A program made the translations under genes and the position numbers. Below, in pieces: positions 25,433 through 35,149 of a stretch of 64,000 nucleotides of DNA. Below the pieces are notes generated by a model. That model was not told the DNA's origin and searched no databases. It worked only from the letters and a program-made list of their open reading frames with translations. Positions within the stretch are counted from its first letter, which is position 1; each line of letters starts with the position of its first letter. Source of the stretch: Megascapheus bottae (lineage: Eukaryota > Chordata > Mammalia > Rodentia > Geomyidae); NCBI GenBank assembly GCA_024803745.1, contig JANJXV010000189.1, forward strand, positions 1,849,344-1,913,343. The letters are read 5' to 3'.

Positions 25433-25632
25433 TACTTTTTTTTTTTGCCAGTCCTGAGCTTCAGCTCAGGGATGAGCCCTGTCCTTGGATTTTCTCAAGG
25501 CTAGAGCTCTACCAATTGAGCCTCAGCACCACTTCCAGCTTTTTTCTATGCATATGGTACGGAGGAATTGAACCCCGGGTCTTCATGCATGCTAGGCAAG
25601 CATGCTACCATTAGGCCATACTCCTGGCCCTG
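25433..25632 (-). mobile_element. IDL-Geo SINE
   Basis: T-run, 'ggattttctcaaggctagagctctacc', and 'gaattgaaccccgggtcttcatgcatgctaggc'; inserted in the right inverted-repeat arm. Confidence 0.88.
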
Positions 25633-25846
25633 TTGTTCTTGCTTTTTGATGTTCCTAAACCATCAGTATTCTTGAAAAAAACAAAGGAGAGTGGGCAGTA
25701 AGCTAGGAAGCAGTCCTTCATGACTGAGGCAACCGAATTACCAGTTAGTTAAGAATCTAACTGATACCATTAGAACACTGAGCCAAAATATAGAATTCTT
25801 TAATATTAGTTACTATTAGTTTAGGGAAACTTTAACAATTATGTTA

Positions 25847-26184
25847 TGTCGGGGCCTACCGGCAGCAAATTGGGGTTCCTGAAATAGGGGGCAGGGACTG
25901 GAAAAATTAGAAGAGAGACAAACACATCGGGTCCGGGAGGTCTGCAGCCCAGGCAAAAACTGCAGCGCCCCGTTTATTCTCAACTCAAAGTTTATATCCC
26001 TCCTTGAGACCAGGGCACTGCCAGGTGTTACATCCAGATGGTTAATCAGGGAACTGTTGGGGGTTACATTCATATGGTAAATCTCAGATCAATTGAACAG
26101 GAGAAGGCCAAAAAACAATAAGACAATCAAGCAATTATCTGATGCAAATCAAAGTACAGTTTGATTCCACTCTTGCTCCCGACA
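25847..26184 (-). repeat. 3' LTR of the endogenous retrovirus
   Basis: On the minus strand it runs TGTCGGGAGC...GGCCCCGACA with short inverted ends (TGTCGGG/CCCCGACA). The TATA-like box and AATAAA are as in the 5' LTR. The small open frames in both LTRs are shadows. Confidence 0.95.
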
Positions 26185-26203
26185 TATCCCCCATCTTTAT
26201 TTT
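26185..26203 (-). other. Polypurine tract
   Basis: On the minus strand 'aaaataaagatgggggata' sits directly against the 3' LTR, the expected place for the plus-strand DNA primer. It is interrupted by T residues, so the exact core (likely AAAGATGGGGG) is uncertain. Confidence 0.6.
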
Positions 26204-29200
26204 AAAAGAAACACAAGTGCAATTTCTATTCTTTCCACTATCTCTAATTATCTCTAATTATCCTGTCTCACTTTCCAAAAATGACTGGTCCCTTCATCTA
26301 AAGGGGATTGATGGGCGGAGATTCAGCTTCTGTGACTTCTTCAAGCTGACTCAAGGGCATTGTCTCTGTGCTTGACCAGGGACCTTAAGAAGCCTAGCCT
26401 GTTTTATCAGGGATTGCAAGGATTAGATATCAGGAATAATAATTTGCTCCAAACTGGAGATCATATTTAACATTTAACAACTGCACAAACCATCTTTGGC
26501 TACAATAGTGTAGCTTACATAGCACCCATTTGCAAAGGCTTTTTCTTGATTGTCTGGGGAACTAAATTTCTGCAACCTTAACAATGCTTCAGTTGTCAGA
26601 TCTAAACAGATTAATAGAGACACAAGCCTCAGATCCACAAACTTTTCCTGAATTTGTGGCTGGTGTCAAAAATAAATAAATAAATAAATAAAAATTTCGC
26701 TCAATTAAGACTTTAAACTACCCACTATCACAGAAGATTGACAAGTTCCTGCCCAGTTATGAAAGGCACGGGCATTAGTAAGGCATGCTTACAAACTATT
26801 CTATGACCTCCCGGCTCTGATTAATTTGATTGGCCAAGCACAAGTGACTAAGATCTGACACCATCTCTGCCATCCAAGCAGAGGCTTTCTGCATCGTGTC
26901 CCAGTAGTGTTTCTCCACACAGGGATAAATGTCCCATTGGCATTTCACTTGCTTAGTTGCTGGACTTGAACTCAGGGCCTGGGCACTGTCCCTCAGCTCT
27001 CCAGCTCAAGGCTAGCACCCTACCACTATGAGTCCCAAGCTTGGTGCTTGAGTGCTTCCCCCCAGCTTTTCAGCTCAGAGCTAGCATTCTGCCACTTCAA
27101 GCTCCAAAGCAACTCTGTCCCAGCATTCTGCTGGCAGATTAGACACCACAGTCTCACAGGGACTTTGCTTTGCCCGGGCAGGCTCAAAGCTGCGGCTTTC
27201 AGATCAATGAGTCCTACAAAAGACCACGTTACTCCAATTAAAGCAACAAGGTGGTCAATACAGAAATAGTCTCTAAGCATGAGCTTACCTAGAACCTGGT
27301 AAAAGCCAAAGTTACATCTGAATAAGGATTGCTGTCCTTCTCCATGGGCTAGCTGGAAGTTGCTATAAGGTAACTTACAAGAGCAAGCTGAAATAGCAAT
27401 TAAGCAATTACTTTGGTAGTCCTAATTTTCCTTTTTTCTCTTTCTTTAAACATTTAAGACAACTTCACTTTCAAATATTGTTTAGAAACCCATTTCCAAT
27501 GTTCTTAATAACTTTTACTGATACTGGCTTAAACAATTAACACCTAAGCCTTTATTTGCAATTGAAAAACCTTTAAGGGCACAAAGAACTCCTTCTGCCC
27601 TCAGGCCCCCTAGGGCCCAAGGCACTCCTCTTGTCTTTTAGAAAAAAGGGGCTCTTTTGCAGTTTAGATTACTGTCTAAAACTCCAACAACAGTTTAAAC
27701 TCAAATAACAGTTTTTCCCTAATGCAAGAACTATAGACATCAGTGCACCAAAAGCCTAAGTCTGGACTTAGTTTCCTTCCTTTTTTAAAATACACCCAAT
27801 TGCATGGAGATAAACCTTTAAACATTCCTTTAAAATACTAATCACATTATCCACATTTTACCATTAGATTTCTAGTGTCAGTTTGCAAGAAAAGACAGAC
27901 AGGCAAAGTTTCTGACGTTAATGAACAATTTTACATTGAAATCTCTAATACATGTTTCCAAACTTGAACTTAAAGTAATAAATCCCAAATTCCCTAACAC
28001 CTCTGTGCTAAACAGGATACAATGTTTACAATGTAAACAGCTGTATGCCTTGCAATAAAATGCAGATTTCAGGATCTAGAAAAATATTTACCAGCTTTTC
28101 TTTAAGACAATGCAATAAACCTTTGAGATATAGGAAACATTCAAACCTACTAATTTTTTTGAAGTTCAGACTTAGATTTACCCAATTCCCTTTGTGTTTC
28201 AAATGAGCTCAACCATTGTTTTATACAGCATGCTGACAATTTAACCTTGAACATGTTCACTCACACCCATTCGCACACACATTCATACTCAAAGATCTTA
28301 AAGCGCGCAAAATTAATATTGCCGTTCATTTTCCGGAAAATTTTAGTATCATGAAGGTTTTTTGCTAATCTTATTCTTGTGGGTGACAACCAAGTTTTAA
28401 AACAAAGCCTTTTTTAACAAAGCGACTAGCTAAAATTAAAGACTGAAGTTTGTGTCCTGCCACCAACTGTCTCTAGACTGTCACTTCAGCAGGTTGTAGG
28501 AAAAAGGAAACTAGATGAAGACTGCAGCTGCTTTGTCTGGCCTCTGCTCACCTCAGCTGCAGCCAATTGGGAGGGGCCATACCAGGCCCGAGTGGAGCGA
28601 AAAATTTTTACTTCCCAGAAATATTCAAAAAGATAACAAGGATGTGCTTGTGTACACGCAGAAAAACCATAAGGATCCATATTTAGAACTGGTACCAATT
28701 TTAAAGACAAAACTGGACAAAACAAAACAAAACAAAATACCCAAGGAAAACTATGTAACACGAACAAGACAGAGAAGCAGAGACTTTTAAACAGAATCAG
28801 ACATTGACATATAACAAGAAATTTGGACTCAATCAGATACACTTAACATAAAAAACATGAGCTCAAATGAATGTTTTCACCAAACAGTTATTTTTAGATT
28901 TAGACATGTCTTGCTGGTGGGACTCTCAGGTATGCCTTGTTATCGACAAGAAACTCAGAAGGGGAGGGGGGGTCAAGGCGTCCCTTGACCACCCAGGCCT
29001 CTGTTTTAGGCCCACAGTGCACCTTTTCAAACAAACAAACAAAAATAAAATAAAATAAAATAAAACACAGACATACAGGGGGTCGGCCGACTTCTACTTA
29101 CCTCTGGAGGCCTTTGCTTTTCACCTGGGCATCTTTTACAAAAAAGGTTATTAAGAAGAGGAATGGTAAAGACAAAATAATGTCACATATTAAATTGTGT

Positions 29201-29319
29201 AGAGTCAATGAATATGTTAAAAGGTCCCTACATAATAGTAAAAGGAGGAGAAACACAGCTCATATGAATGTGTGGAACAAGTGGATCAGTAGCAGTCCCA
29301 ATTGACATGCACAAATAAC
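26204..29319 (-). other. ERV 3' region without an env reading frame
   Basis: About 3.1 kb between the end of integrase and the 3' LTR where env would lie. No minus-strand frame exceeds about 120 codons and I see no envelope motifs. Short coding-like patches (for example WDTMQKASAWMAEMVSDL near 26900) hint at decayed protein sequence. A strong donor-like 'AGAG|GTAAGTAG' lies on the minus strand near 29100. A SINE fragment sits at 26950-27030, an (AAAT)n run at 26668-26692, and A-rich simple repeats at 29025-29068. Confidence 0.7.
26950..27032 (-). mobile_element. SINE fragment inside the ERV
   Basis: 'ggacttgaactcagggcctgggcactgtccc' and 'ccagctcaaggctagcaccctaccact' are the Geo half of a SINE, inserted in or carried by the provirus. 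Confidence 0.75.
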
Positions 29320-29628
29320 TCAGGTCCTTCCCACGTCGCAGGATGCACCACTGGAGGGTTGGGGGTGTAGGGCCAGTGAGTCGCTGCTTGGATGGCCACT
29401 GTCACTCTCCACGATCCGAACGCAGCATTCAGGCAGCCAAGGGGCGTCATTTTCTCCTTGTGAAAAAACACATACATGCCCTCGACCCCAGGTTAGAACA
29501 GGATCGGGTCCATGCCAAGCACCAGTTAGGGGATCCTTCCACTTTACTAAGGCAAAAGCACGCTGCTCTCTTTTTTCCCAGAATCGCTGAGCAGCAGATA
29601 AATTATTTGAATCCAAATTCAAAAAATT
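29320..29628 (-). pseudogene. pol: ERV integrase C-terminal domain, separated by a stop codon
   Basis: The same frame continues past the TAA at 29629 with the integrase C-terminal region: LSAAQRFW, VKWKDPLTG and the GPDPVLTWGRGHVCVF motif typical of betaretroviral integrases. It ends at a natural-looking stop at 29320. In this copy it would not be joined to the catalytic core. Confidence 0.85.
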
Positions 29629-31268
29629 TTAAACAAATAAAGCATGATTAAGTATATTCACAGGGGTAGCGGGATACGACTCTCCTTTCTGTATTTTGTC
29701 AATTTGATGTTTTAATAATCCATTAGCTCTCTCCACGATGCCTTGACCTTGAGGATTGTAAGGAATGCCTGTAATATGAGTGATATTATAGGAATGGCAG
29801 AAGGATTGAAATGCTCGGCCTGCATAGCCAGGGCCATTATCTGTTTTTATTTGCGAGGGAATTCCCATCATAGCAAAACATCGAATGCAGTGAGAAATAC
29901 AATGTTTAGTGGCTTCCCCAGCAAGGGGGGTGGCCAAGATAAAATTAGAATAAGTATCTACAGTAACATGAACATATTTTAATCGGCCAAATGATGGAAC
30001 ATGCGTGACATCCATCTGCCAAATGTGATTAGAAAGCAGTCCTCGTGGATTTATACCTAAATGGGGGGCTGGTGAAAAAGGGACACAGTTGGAGCAAGTC
30101 TTAACTATTTGTCGTGCTGCTTCTCTAGATAATTTAAACTGTTGGCGCAAGGCTCGACTGTTTTGATGGTGGATGGCATGTGACTGCTTAGCAAGTTCAA
30201 CCTGAGTTAAGTAAACTCTGGTGGCAGAGTCAGTGACCGCATTGCCCTCACTTAAAGGGCCAGGAAGATTAGTGTGAGCTCGAACAAAGCCAAAAAAACA
30301 GGGGTGGTTGCGAGAACAAAGCAAAGTTTGTACTTGGCGAAATTGGGTCTGGATATTGGAGTTAGTAGTTCCAATAAAGGGAACAGTTTCTATGACTTGA
30401 AGAGCACGAATTACATATTGACTGTCTGAGTATAAGTTAAAGGGCTCGTCTTGCAACAGGACGAGTGCTTGTAAAACAGCCTCTAATTCCACCTCTTGGG
30501 CGGAGGAAAAACCTGTAACCCAAGATTGAGTTTTCCCATTAATGGTCAAAGCAGCCGTTCCATTTGAGGATCCATCTGTAAATACCAAAGCGGCAGAAGA
30601 TAAAGGCGAGGCCTGTACTATGGAAGGAAATAGAAACGTATGACATGCAGCAAATTGGAGAAGTTTGTTAGACGGGTAGTGATGCAAAATTTTTCCCGTG
30701 TAATTGGCCCAAGCAATGGCCCAAGGATCGCAATGGGCGAATAGCCAATCTTGTTGTTGTAGATTATATGGGACACAGATAAAATGAGGTTCCTGACCTA
30801 AATATTTATGGGAATCCACTCGGCACATATGTATCAGATTAGCTACCAATTCGTAGTAGGGAGTCAGCACTTTGCCGGGTGTTGATGGTAGATAAAGCCA
30901 TAAAAGTGGGCCATCCTGCCACAATACAGCAGTTGGGGAGTGAGAAGTAGCTAAAATGTAAACTCCCCATGGTTTAGAATAGTCACAATAGTTCACTTGT
31001 TGCTGGGAAATTGCCTTTTCTACAATTTGGATGGCCCTCCTGGCATCAGGATTTAATTCGCATAAGGATGTAGGGTTGGTCTCTCCTTTTAAGAGATCAA
31101 AGAGGGGTTTTAACTCTCCTGTGGAGAGCTTTAGATAAGGCCGAAGCCAATTTATATCTCCTAAGAATTGCTGAAAATCATGAAGAGTTCTTAAGTGTGA
31201 AGTTTTTAATTGTATTTTTTGGCTTTTAAAATAGTGTGGGCCTAATATATGGCCTAGATATGTAAAAG
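29629..31268 (-). pseudogene. pol: ERV pol continuation: RT connection, RNase H, integrase (frame-shifted)
   Basis: Continues pol in a different frame from the upstream part, so this copy cannot make full-length Pol. The segment has the RT connection region, then RNase H (FTDGSSNG near 30570, ELEA, SDSQYV). Integrase follows with an HHCC zinc-binding region (H-x3-H near 30180, C-x2-C near 30090). Its DDE core has Asp in WQMDVTH near 30012, Asp in TDNGPGY near 29838 and Glu in IVERANG near 29735. An in-frame TAA at 29631-29629 interrupts the integrase before its C-terminal domain. Confidence 0.9.
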
Positions 31269-32866
31269 GGGGGGTGTTCCTGAACCTTTTCAGCTGCTAT
31301 TATAAGGCCAAAGAGGCTCAGATCTTGCTTTAGTTGTCCAAAGGCTTGTCGTACGACGATAGGGTCAGAACAAGCCAACAAGATGTCATCCATATAATGA
31401 ACAATATAAACAGAAGAAAATTTTTCACGAGTGGAAGAAATGGCTCTAGCTACAAAACTTTGACATAAAGTTGGGCTATTTGCCATGCCCTGTGGGAGCA
31501 CAAGCCAGTGATATCGCTTCATGGGTTCTTTAAAATTAACAGAGGGGACGCTGAAGGCAAAGCGCTTACAGTCTTGAGGCGCCAGGGGTATAGTATAGAA
31601 ACAATCCTTCAAATCTATAATAATCTTATAAGTATCCTTTGGGATTGCCATGGGTGAAGGCAAGCCAGGCTGTAGGGCCCCCATCAGTTCCATTGTGGCG
31701 TTCACTTTCCTCAAATCCTGTAACAGCCTCCATTTACCTGACTTTTTCTTTATAACAAAAATTGGAGAATTCCATGGAGAGTTAGAAGGGGCCACATGTC
31801 CCAAGTCCAGCTGTTCCTGTACCAGCTGCTGTACTGCAATGATCTTTTCTAGTGAAAGAGGCCACTGTTCGACCCATACCGGTTCTTCAGAGAGCCAATT
31901 TATGGGATCAGCATGAGGGGCAGGACAAACGACAGCTCCCGTTAAGGAATACCCTAATCCTTGTCTCGTAGGGTGAGACTGGGGTTGGAGTGGCTCTAGC
32001 TCCCCCTGTGCTGCTCGGCCTAGTCCCCTAAAGGGGAGGAGGCCTTGATCAAGTAACTGCTTAGTGACCGCAGCACTAGGACTAAACATATACACTCCCA
32101 TTTTTTCCATGATATCACGACCCCATAAATTAATTGGCAGATGATCCAGGACAAATGGCTGAAAATGACGAGAGTGCCCCTCCTCATCTCTCCAAACAAG
32201 GATCGCACTGCTCTGCTGTGGGTCAGTTGCTTGCCCAACCCCCTGTAGGGAAGTCATAGAGGTTGTCAGGGGCCATTGGGCTGGCCAATGTTTTTTAGAT
32301 ATCACAGACACATCTGCTCCAGTGTCTAATATTCCTTTAAAGGGCTTTTCTTGTATAAATATAGTCATCTCAGGCCTCTCTTGTTTTATGCTTTGTACCC
32401 AATAGATATCAGAAGATCTAAATCCTCTCTGTCCACATGGGGAATTAGCAGTCTCCCCGGGAGGTAAAGGCACAAGTATTAGTTGTGCTAATTTTTGACC
32501 GGCTGGGATCGATACCACGTGTTTCGGGGCAGAGGCCATAACTTTGATTTCTCCAGTAAAATCCTGGTCAATTTTGCCAGGTGTAATCTGTATCCCTTTA
32601 AGGGCTGAGCTACTTCGCCCTAACAGCAATCCAGCCACTCCCAGGGGAAGGGGGCCGAAGACCCCCGTGGGGAGAGCTTGTGTCCCCATCTCTGGGGTCA
32701 ATACTGAGCAGGTGGAGGAACAGAGGTCCAATCCTGCACTGCCTGGGGTGGCACGGAGGAGGCTGGAGACTGATCTTGGGGGGTTGTTAGAAGATGCACT
32801 TGTGGCCGAGAAGAGGGAGGGACTGCCCCATGGTTTTGCGGGGCCAGGGGCTGGCCCCTTCTCCAG
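31226..32866 (-). CDS. pro-pol: ERV dUTPase-protease-reverse transcriptase frame (5' part of pro-pol)
   Basis: Read after the -1 shift from gag. Domains in order: dUTPase (TPGSAGLDLCSS near 32735, then GVFGPLPLGVAGLLLGRSS and the segment around KIDQDFTGEIKV); retroviral aspartic protease (active-site LDTGADVS near 32320, flap and GRDIM near 32120); reverse transcriptase with the fingers motif (NSPWNSPIFVIKKKSGKWR), LPQGMANSP and the catalytic YMDDI near 31390. Protease and RT lie in one continuous frame here. The frame is lost in the RT palm/thumb near a run of seven G at 31268-31274, ending at a stop at 31226. Confidence 0.92.
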   Translation of the reverse strand: MEKGPAPGPAKPWGSPSLFSATSASSNNPPRSVSSLLRATPGSAGLDLCSSTCSVLTPEMGTQALPTGVFGPLPLGVAGLLLGRSSSALKGIQITPGKIDQDFTGEIKVMASAPKHVVSIPAGQKLAQLILVPLPPGETANSPCGQRGFRSSDIYWVQSIKQERPEMTIFIQEKPFKGILDTGADVSVISKKHWPAQWPLTTSMTSLQGVGQATDPQQSSAILVWRDEEGHSRHFQPFVLDHLPINLWGRDIMEKMGVYMFSPSAAVTKQLLDQGLLPFRGLGRAAQGELEPLQPQSHPTRQGLGYSLTGAVVCPAPHADPINWLSEEPVWVEQWPLSLEKIIAVQQLVQEQLDLGHVAPSNSPWNSPIFVIKKKSGKWRLLQDLRKVNATMELMGALQPGLPSPMAIPKDTYKIIIDLKDCFYTIPLAPQDCKRFAFSVPSVNFKEPMKRYHWLVLPQGMANSPTLCQSFVARAISSTREKFSSVYIVHYMDDILLACSDPIVVRQAFGQLKQDLSLFGLIIAAEKVQEHPPFYISRPYIRPTLF

Positions 32867-34581
32867 TTTCCCGAAAACGGGCAGCCATTGCGATTTGTTG
32901 CTGAGTTGCAATCTTTAGCCCAGTGCTTCCCTTTACCACAGCGTGGACATGTGCCAGGTGATTTTTCTCTGTTTAACCTGGCCTGGCGTGGGCATTGCGT
33001 CATCCAATGTCCTATTTGTCCACAAGAAAAGCAACGCCCTGGGGGTCTAGCATCCTGAGAATGCCGCTGACCTCTGTATTTTAGAAATTCAGTAACAGTC
33101 TTTCCTTGAGGAGCGGCGGCTAAAGTAAGGCCTTGTACATGGGAGGGTCCAATATCAGCACACAGTGAAATAAAGTCCGTGATTCCTCCCTTATTCCTAT
33201 GGGGTCTGATAGCCGCCTGACAGGCAGCATTGGCATTTTCATAGGCTATGTGTCTAACTATAATCCTCCTTGCATTCTCATCTTGTACTAGGCGGTCTGC
33301 AGTTTCCATTAATCGAGACAAAAATTCTAGATAAGGTTCATTCGGTCCCTGTTTAACTTCTACTAGATTTTTTGTACGATTGGAATTGCGTAATCTTTTC
33401 CAAGCCTCTCTGTCCGCAGCATTTATTTGTAAATAGGCCTCCTTTGCATAACCCAATTGATCTTCGGTGTTTTTATAGGTTCCCTCTCCTAACAACTGAT
33501 CAACAGTGTAAGGCAGGTTCTTAGACCCATTTGTTTCAATTTTAGCCCGACACTGTGCAGTGAACTCTGTCTCCCATAATAAGTACTCTCCTGCACTAAG
33601 GCATGCTCTGGAAAGCCGCTTCCAGTCATTTGGGCATGCAATACCAGCACACGCGGCCTCCAATATTACTTGAGTAAAAGGGGCAGTTGGCCCATATTGG
33701 GAGCAGGCACTTTTTAAATCCTGTAATAGTTTAACAGGAACAGGTTGATGGTATACTTGTTCATCATGATCAACTAAACCAGGGAAGCATCGAGGCCCTG
33801 AAATATCTTCCCTCTCTCTAGCAGCCTGAGTCAGGTTTAATTGCGATGCACTGTGCCTGGTTGTGGTGCCTGTTAAAAGGGACTTGTTGCTAGGGCCTTT
33901 AGGCTTGCCTAAAGGTTGAAAAAGGGATTGAGGCCGCAAGGCTGCAGCCGGTGGCGGTGGGTGTGAGGGGTAAGGTTTAGAATCAGACATCATAGTGGCC
34001 TGAGGGTCATCTTTCTTTCCTACTTCTGGGGGGGGCTCTCTGCTCCATCCCCATTTCGATAGAAAATGTAGCATTTCTTCTAACTTCTTCTCTATCGTAG
34101 CCACCCGGCCCTCCATTGACTCATCATAACTTTCCTCCTTGATATTCAAACCTGAATTCTGATACTCAATTTCTACTAGTTGTTGTTCCCTTTTCAAGAT
34201 CTCACTTAGACTCTCTTGGGCTGCTGCATATGGCTCAGCCTCAGGTTTTTCAGAAGGGTCCTTTAGCTCATAAATTTCCCTTAATTCAAGATTAAGTTCA
34301 GCATTCTCATGTTGAGGATCTATGCATTCATTTACTAGATTCCATACATCAATAGCCTCTACTGGGGTCTTTTCGGGGCCATATACATTATAATATTCTT
34401 GAATTCTTTTTCCTATCTGCTGCCAGGTTTTTTGGAATTTCTCCTCTAAAAACCTCAGGCATGCCTCCTCGACAAACTGTAGGAAGCTCTGAAGCACCCC
34501 TTTTTCCACCCACGTTCCGTGGGCTTCAAGTAGGTCTCTTAAGATCGGTACAAATGCCCTATGGCTATTAACTTGACCCAT
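32698..34581 (-). CDS. gag: ERV gag polyprotein (627 codons, intact)
   Basis: Structural polyprotein of the provirus. I take the start at ATG 34581 because it gives MGQ, an N-myristoylation context; an upstream in-frame ATG at 34590 gives MKIMGQ. Order: a matrix-like helical region (residues 1-110), an acidic and coiled-coil-prone segment, and a Pro-rich linker with SHPPPP near residue 200. Capsid starts near residue 280 (PVPVKLLQDLK) and contains a major-homology-type motif QGPNEPYLEFLSRLMETADR. Two CCHC zinc knuckles follow, near 516-529 (CFSCGQIGHWMTQC) and 545-558 (CPRCGKGKHWAKDC). No internal stop over the whole length. A -1 frameshift signal at 32866-32872 lies near its end. Confidence 0.93.
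   Translation of the reverse strand: MGQVNSHRAFVPILRDLLEAHGTWVEKGVLQSFLQFVEEACLRFLEEKFQKTWQQIGKRIQEYYNVYGPEKTPVEAIDVWNLVNECIDPQHENAELNLELREIYELKDPSEKPEAEPYAAAQESLSEILKREQQLVEIEYQNSGLNIKEESYDESMEGRVATIEKKLEEMLHFLSKWGWSREPPPEVGKKDDPQATMMSDSKPYPSHPPPPAAALRPQSLFQPLGKPKGPSNKSLLTGTTTRHSASQLNLTQAAREREDISGPRCFPGLVDHDEQVYHQPVPVKLLQDLKSACSQYGPTAPFTQVILEAACAGIACPNDWKRLSRACLSAGEYLLWETEFTAQCRAKIETNGSKNLPYTVDQLLGEGTYKNTEDQLGYAKEAYLQINAADREAWKRLRNSNRTKNLVEVKQGPNEPYLEFLSRLMETADRLVQDENARRIIVRHIAYENANAACQAAIRPHRNKGGITDFISLCADIGPSHVQGLTLAAAPQGKTVTEFLKYRGQRHSQDARPPGRCFSCGQIGHWMTQCPRQARLNREKSPGTCPRCGKGKHWAKDCNSATNRNGCPFSGNWRRGQPLAPQNHGAVPPSSRPQVHLLTTPQDQSPASSVPPQAVQDWTSVPPPAQY
32840..32872 (-). promoter_or_regulatory. 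gag-pro -1 ribosomal frameshift signal
   Basis: On the minus strand the heptamer GGGAAAC (32872-32866) is read G-GGA-AAC in the gag frame, the X-XXY-YYZ arrangement needed for -1 slippage. After 7 nt comes a perfect 8-bp stem GGGGCCAG/CTGGCCCC with a 3-nt loop (32858-32840). A following 'ggggcag' could extend it to a pseudoknot. Slipping -1 enters the dUTPase-protease frame directly. The same heptamer is used at the gag-pro junction of simian type D betaretroviruses. Confidence 0.85.
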
Positions 34582-34686
34582 AATTTTCACTCCTGACTAT
34601 ACACTCTCTTAAGATCCTCTCTTAATAGTCCTACGATGTGTTACTCACCACAGCGGGGTCCTCCACAGTCGTCCCAGATTTTCAGG

Positions 34687-34704
34687 GTCCCTGTTCGGGC
34701 GCCA
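34687..34704 (-). other. Primer binding site for tRNA-Lys
   Basis: The minus strand reads TGGCGCCCGAACAGGGAC, 2 nt after the 5' LTR. This 18-mer is the standard primer site for tRNA-Lys(UUU) (Lys3), used by several beta- and lentiviruses. All 18 positions look intact. Confidence 0.95.
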
Positions 34705-34706
34705 GA

Positions 34707-35044
34707 TGCCGGGGCCTACCGGCAGCAAATTGGGGTTCCTGAAATAGGGGGCAGGGACTGGAAAAATTAGAAGAGAGACAAACACATCGGGTCCGGGAGG
34801 TCTGCAGCCCAGGCAAAAACTGCAGCGCCCCTTTTATTCTCAACTCAAAGTTTATATCCCTCCTTGAGACCAGGGCACTGCCAGGTGTTACATCCAGATG
34901 GTTAATCAGGGAACTGTTGGGGGTTACATTCATATGGTAAATCTCAGATCAATTGAACAGGAGAAGGCCAAAAAACAATAAGACAATCAAGCAATTATCT
35001 GATGCAAATCAAAGTACAGTTTGATTCCACTCTTGCTCCTGACA
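34707..35044 (-). repeat. 5' LTR of the endogenous retrovirus
   Basis: On the minus strand it runs TGTCAGGAGC...GGCCCCGGCA. It has a TATA-like 'gggatataaac' and an AATAAA polyadenylation signal just before 'ggggcgctgcag'. Same length as the other LTR, with three substitutions between them: near each end and next to the AATAAA. Confidence 0.95.
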
Positions 35045-35149
35045 ATGTTAGTCCTCCCATCTATTTTTCTTTTCTACCATATGGTCACTTCAATTCTGGC
35101 ATAAATATGGACTATAATGTAAAAAATTTAATCTAAAAAGAGTTAAAAA

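Larger units (their letters stand above)
24480..25695 (-). repeat. Right arm of the inverted duplication, outer part
   Basis: The reverse complement matches 17225-18175. It contains SINE insertions at 24722-24902 and 25433-25632 that are absent from the left arm, so the arms have aged separately. The inner edge at 24480 abuts the 3' end of the Pphln1 retrocopy. Confidence 0.8.
25841..35050 (-). mobile_element. Class II (betaretrovirus/IAP-like) endogenous retrovirus with target duplications
   Basis: A provirus lying on the minus strand between two 338-bp LTRs (25847-26184 and 34707-35044), flanked on both sides by the 6-bp duplication ATGTTA (25841-25846 and 35045-35050). Six-bp duplications, the Lys-type primer site, a Gag with two zinc knuckles, and a dUTPase in the protease frame all point to a betaretrovirus-like class II element. 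Order on the minus strand: 5' LTR, primer site, gag, dUTPase-protease-RT, RNase H-integrase, about 3.1 kb with no env frame, purine tract, 3' LTR. The LTRs differ at 3 positions (about 0.9%), so the insertion is fairly recent. pol is broken, so this copy is defective by itself. Confidence 0.95.

Noticed and set aside
25816..26073. 85-codon minus-strand frame, repeated at 34682-34933
   Set aside because: Lies in both LTRs and covers promoter and polyadenylation signals; an LTR shadow, not a gene.
28486..28842. 118-codon minus-strand hydrophobic frame as a possible env remnant
   Set aside because: No signal peptide-furin-fusion peptide-TM arrangement and no envelope motif; it is A/T-rich sequence read in a chance frame.
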